The notes beneath the pieces were generated by a model. That model saw only the letters and a program-made list of their open reading frames with translations. It was not told the origin of the DNA and did no database searches. From Chloroflexota bacterium (GTDB lineage Bacteria > Chloroflexota > Dehalococcoidia > Bin125): 7,432 nucleotides of DNA. The DNA is taken from the NCBI GenBank assembly GCA_027296805.1, contig JAPUIR010000154.1, positions 1 to 7,432 on the forward strand. Direction: 5' to 3'. Positions 6,768 to 7,432 of the stretch are shown in pieces; position 1 is the stretch's first letter, and each line of letters begins with the position of its first letter. The position numbers were made by a program, and so were the translations under genes.

Positions 6768-7432
6768 GTGCCGAGAAACAAGACAAAGCGGGTGGTGCTG
6801 GCATACAGCGGCGGGCTCGACACGTCGGTGGTGACGCGGTGGTTGGTGGAGCGCGGCTGGGAGGTGATCTGCCTCTACGTGGACGTGGGATTCTCGGAGC
6901 AGGACGCAGGGTTGGAGGAGCGAGCGCTGGCGGCGGGGGCGGAGCGTTTGGTCGTCGAGGACGCGAAGGACACCTTCGCGCGAGCGTTCATTTTCCCGGC
7001 GCTGAAGGCGGGGGCGCTGTACGAGGGTCGCTATCCGCTGGCGACGGCGCTGGCGCGCCCGTTGATCGCGAAGCTGCTGGTGGACGTGGCGCGGGCGGAG
7101 GGGGCGACGGCGGTCGCCCACGGCTGCACAGGCAAGGGCAACGATCAGGTGCGCTTCGATGTGTCGGTGGCGGCGTTGGCGCCGGACCTCGAGATCTTGG
7201 CGCCGGTACGGGAGTGGGAGTTGACGACGCGGGCGTCGGAGATCGTGTACGCGCGGGCGCACAAGATCCCGATCACGGTGAGCGAAGAGAAGCAGTATTC
7301 GGTGGACGAGAACATGTGGGGGCGGTCGATTGAGGCGGGCGATCTGGAGGATCCGTGGGCGGCGCCGAAGGAAGATGTGTGGGAGTGGACGAAGGCAATC
7401 GAGGAGGCTCCGGAGGAGCCGACGGAGATCAC
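6768..7432 (+). CDS. argG: Argininosuccinate synthase, N-terminal part
   Basis: The first 221 codons of a protein that is normally about 400 residues long; the frame is open to the window edge. ArgG joins citrulline and aspartate with ATP to form argininosuccinate. The PP-loop is AYSGGLDTS (12-20), which binds ATP. Further hallmarks are YVDVGF, YEGRYPLATALARPLIAK, HGCTGKGNDQVRFD (118-131), EKQYSVDENMWGRS with Asn182, and EAGDLEDPW. The nucleotide-binding domain is therefore complete and the synthetase domain has begun. The start is GTG with a good Shine-Dalgarno sequence. The 98-base gap after argD holds only a weak CCGGCG/CGCCGG inverted repeat and no clear promoter. argH would be a likely next gene, but this is not visible. 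Confidence 0.96.
   Translation, partial: MPRNKTKRVVLAYSGGLDTSVVTRWLVERGWEVICLYVDVGFSEQDAGLEERALAAGAERLVVEDAKDTFARAFIFPALKAGALYEGRYPLATALARPLIAKLLVDVARAEGATAVAHGCTGKGNDQVRFDVSVAALAPDLEILAPVREWELTTRASEIVYARAHKIPITVSEEKQYSVDENMWGRSIEAGDLEDPWAAPKEDVWEWTKAIEEAPEEPTEI

Overview
This window is a single co-directional block of arginine-biosynthesis genes on the + strand of a high-GC bacterium. The order is argC (C-terminal end only), argJ, argB, a very large membrane protein of the UPF0182/COG1615 family, argD, and the first part of argG, which runs off the right edge. No RNA genes, insertion sequences, phage genes or CRISPR arrays were seen. No stretch longer than about 100 bases lacks a gene.

How the genes work together: ArgB phosphorylates N-acetylglutamate, ArgC reduces the acyl-phosphate to the semialdehyde, and ArgD transaminates it to N-acetylornithine. 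ArgJ moves the acetyl group back to glutamate, which makes this the cyclic (recycling) pathway. ArgG condenses citrulline with aspartate. The carbamoyltransferase gene (argF), which supplies citrulline, is not between argD and argG and must lie elsewhere, as must argH.

The non-canonical member is the 1042-residue UPF0182 protein between argB and argD. Its start codon overlaps the argB stop as ATGA, so the two are probably translationally coupled. It has an acidic, proline-rich N-terminal tail, seven predicted membrane helices, a large region predicted to lie outside the membrane, and a C-terminal helical tail. The family has no established function that I can name, so its presence in an arginine operon is the main biological question here.

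The non-coding gaps are short but not featureless. The 92-base argJ-argB gap holds a perfect 14-base dyad and a TANNNT hexamer 8 bases before an argB start that has no Shine-Dalgarno sequence, suggesting an internal, possibly leaderless promoter. The gap after the UPF0182 gene begins with three exact copies of a 14-base direct repeat, CGGCGTTCAATCCT. argD and argG have good Shine-Dalgarno sequences.

Taxonomy is an inference. The style of ArgB (KIGGS, LSGVDG, LTDVAGIL) and ArgD (RTGVRVP near the N-terminus), the high GC content and the UPF0182 protein suggest Chloroflexota of the Dehalococcoidia/SAR202 type. Another high-GC phylum such as Actinomycetota is not excluded.
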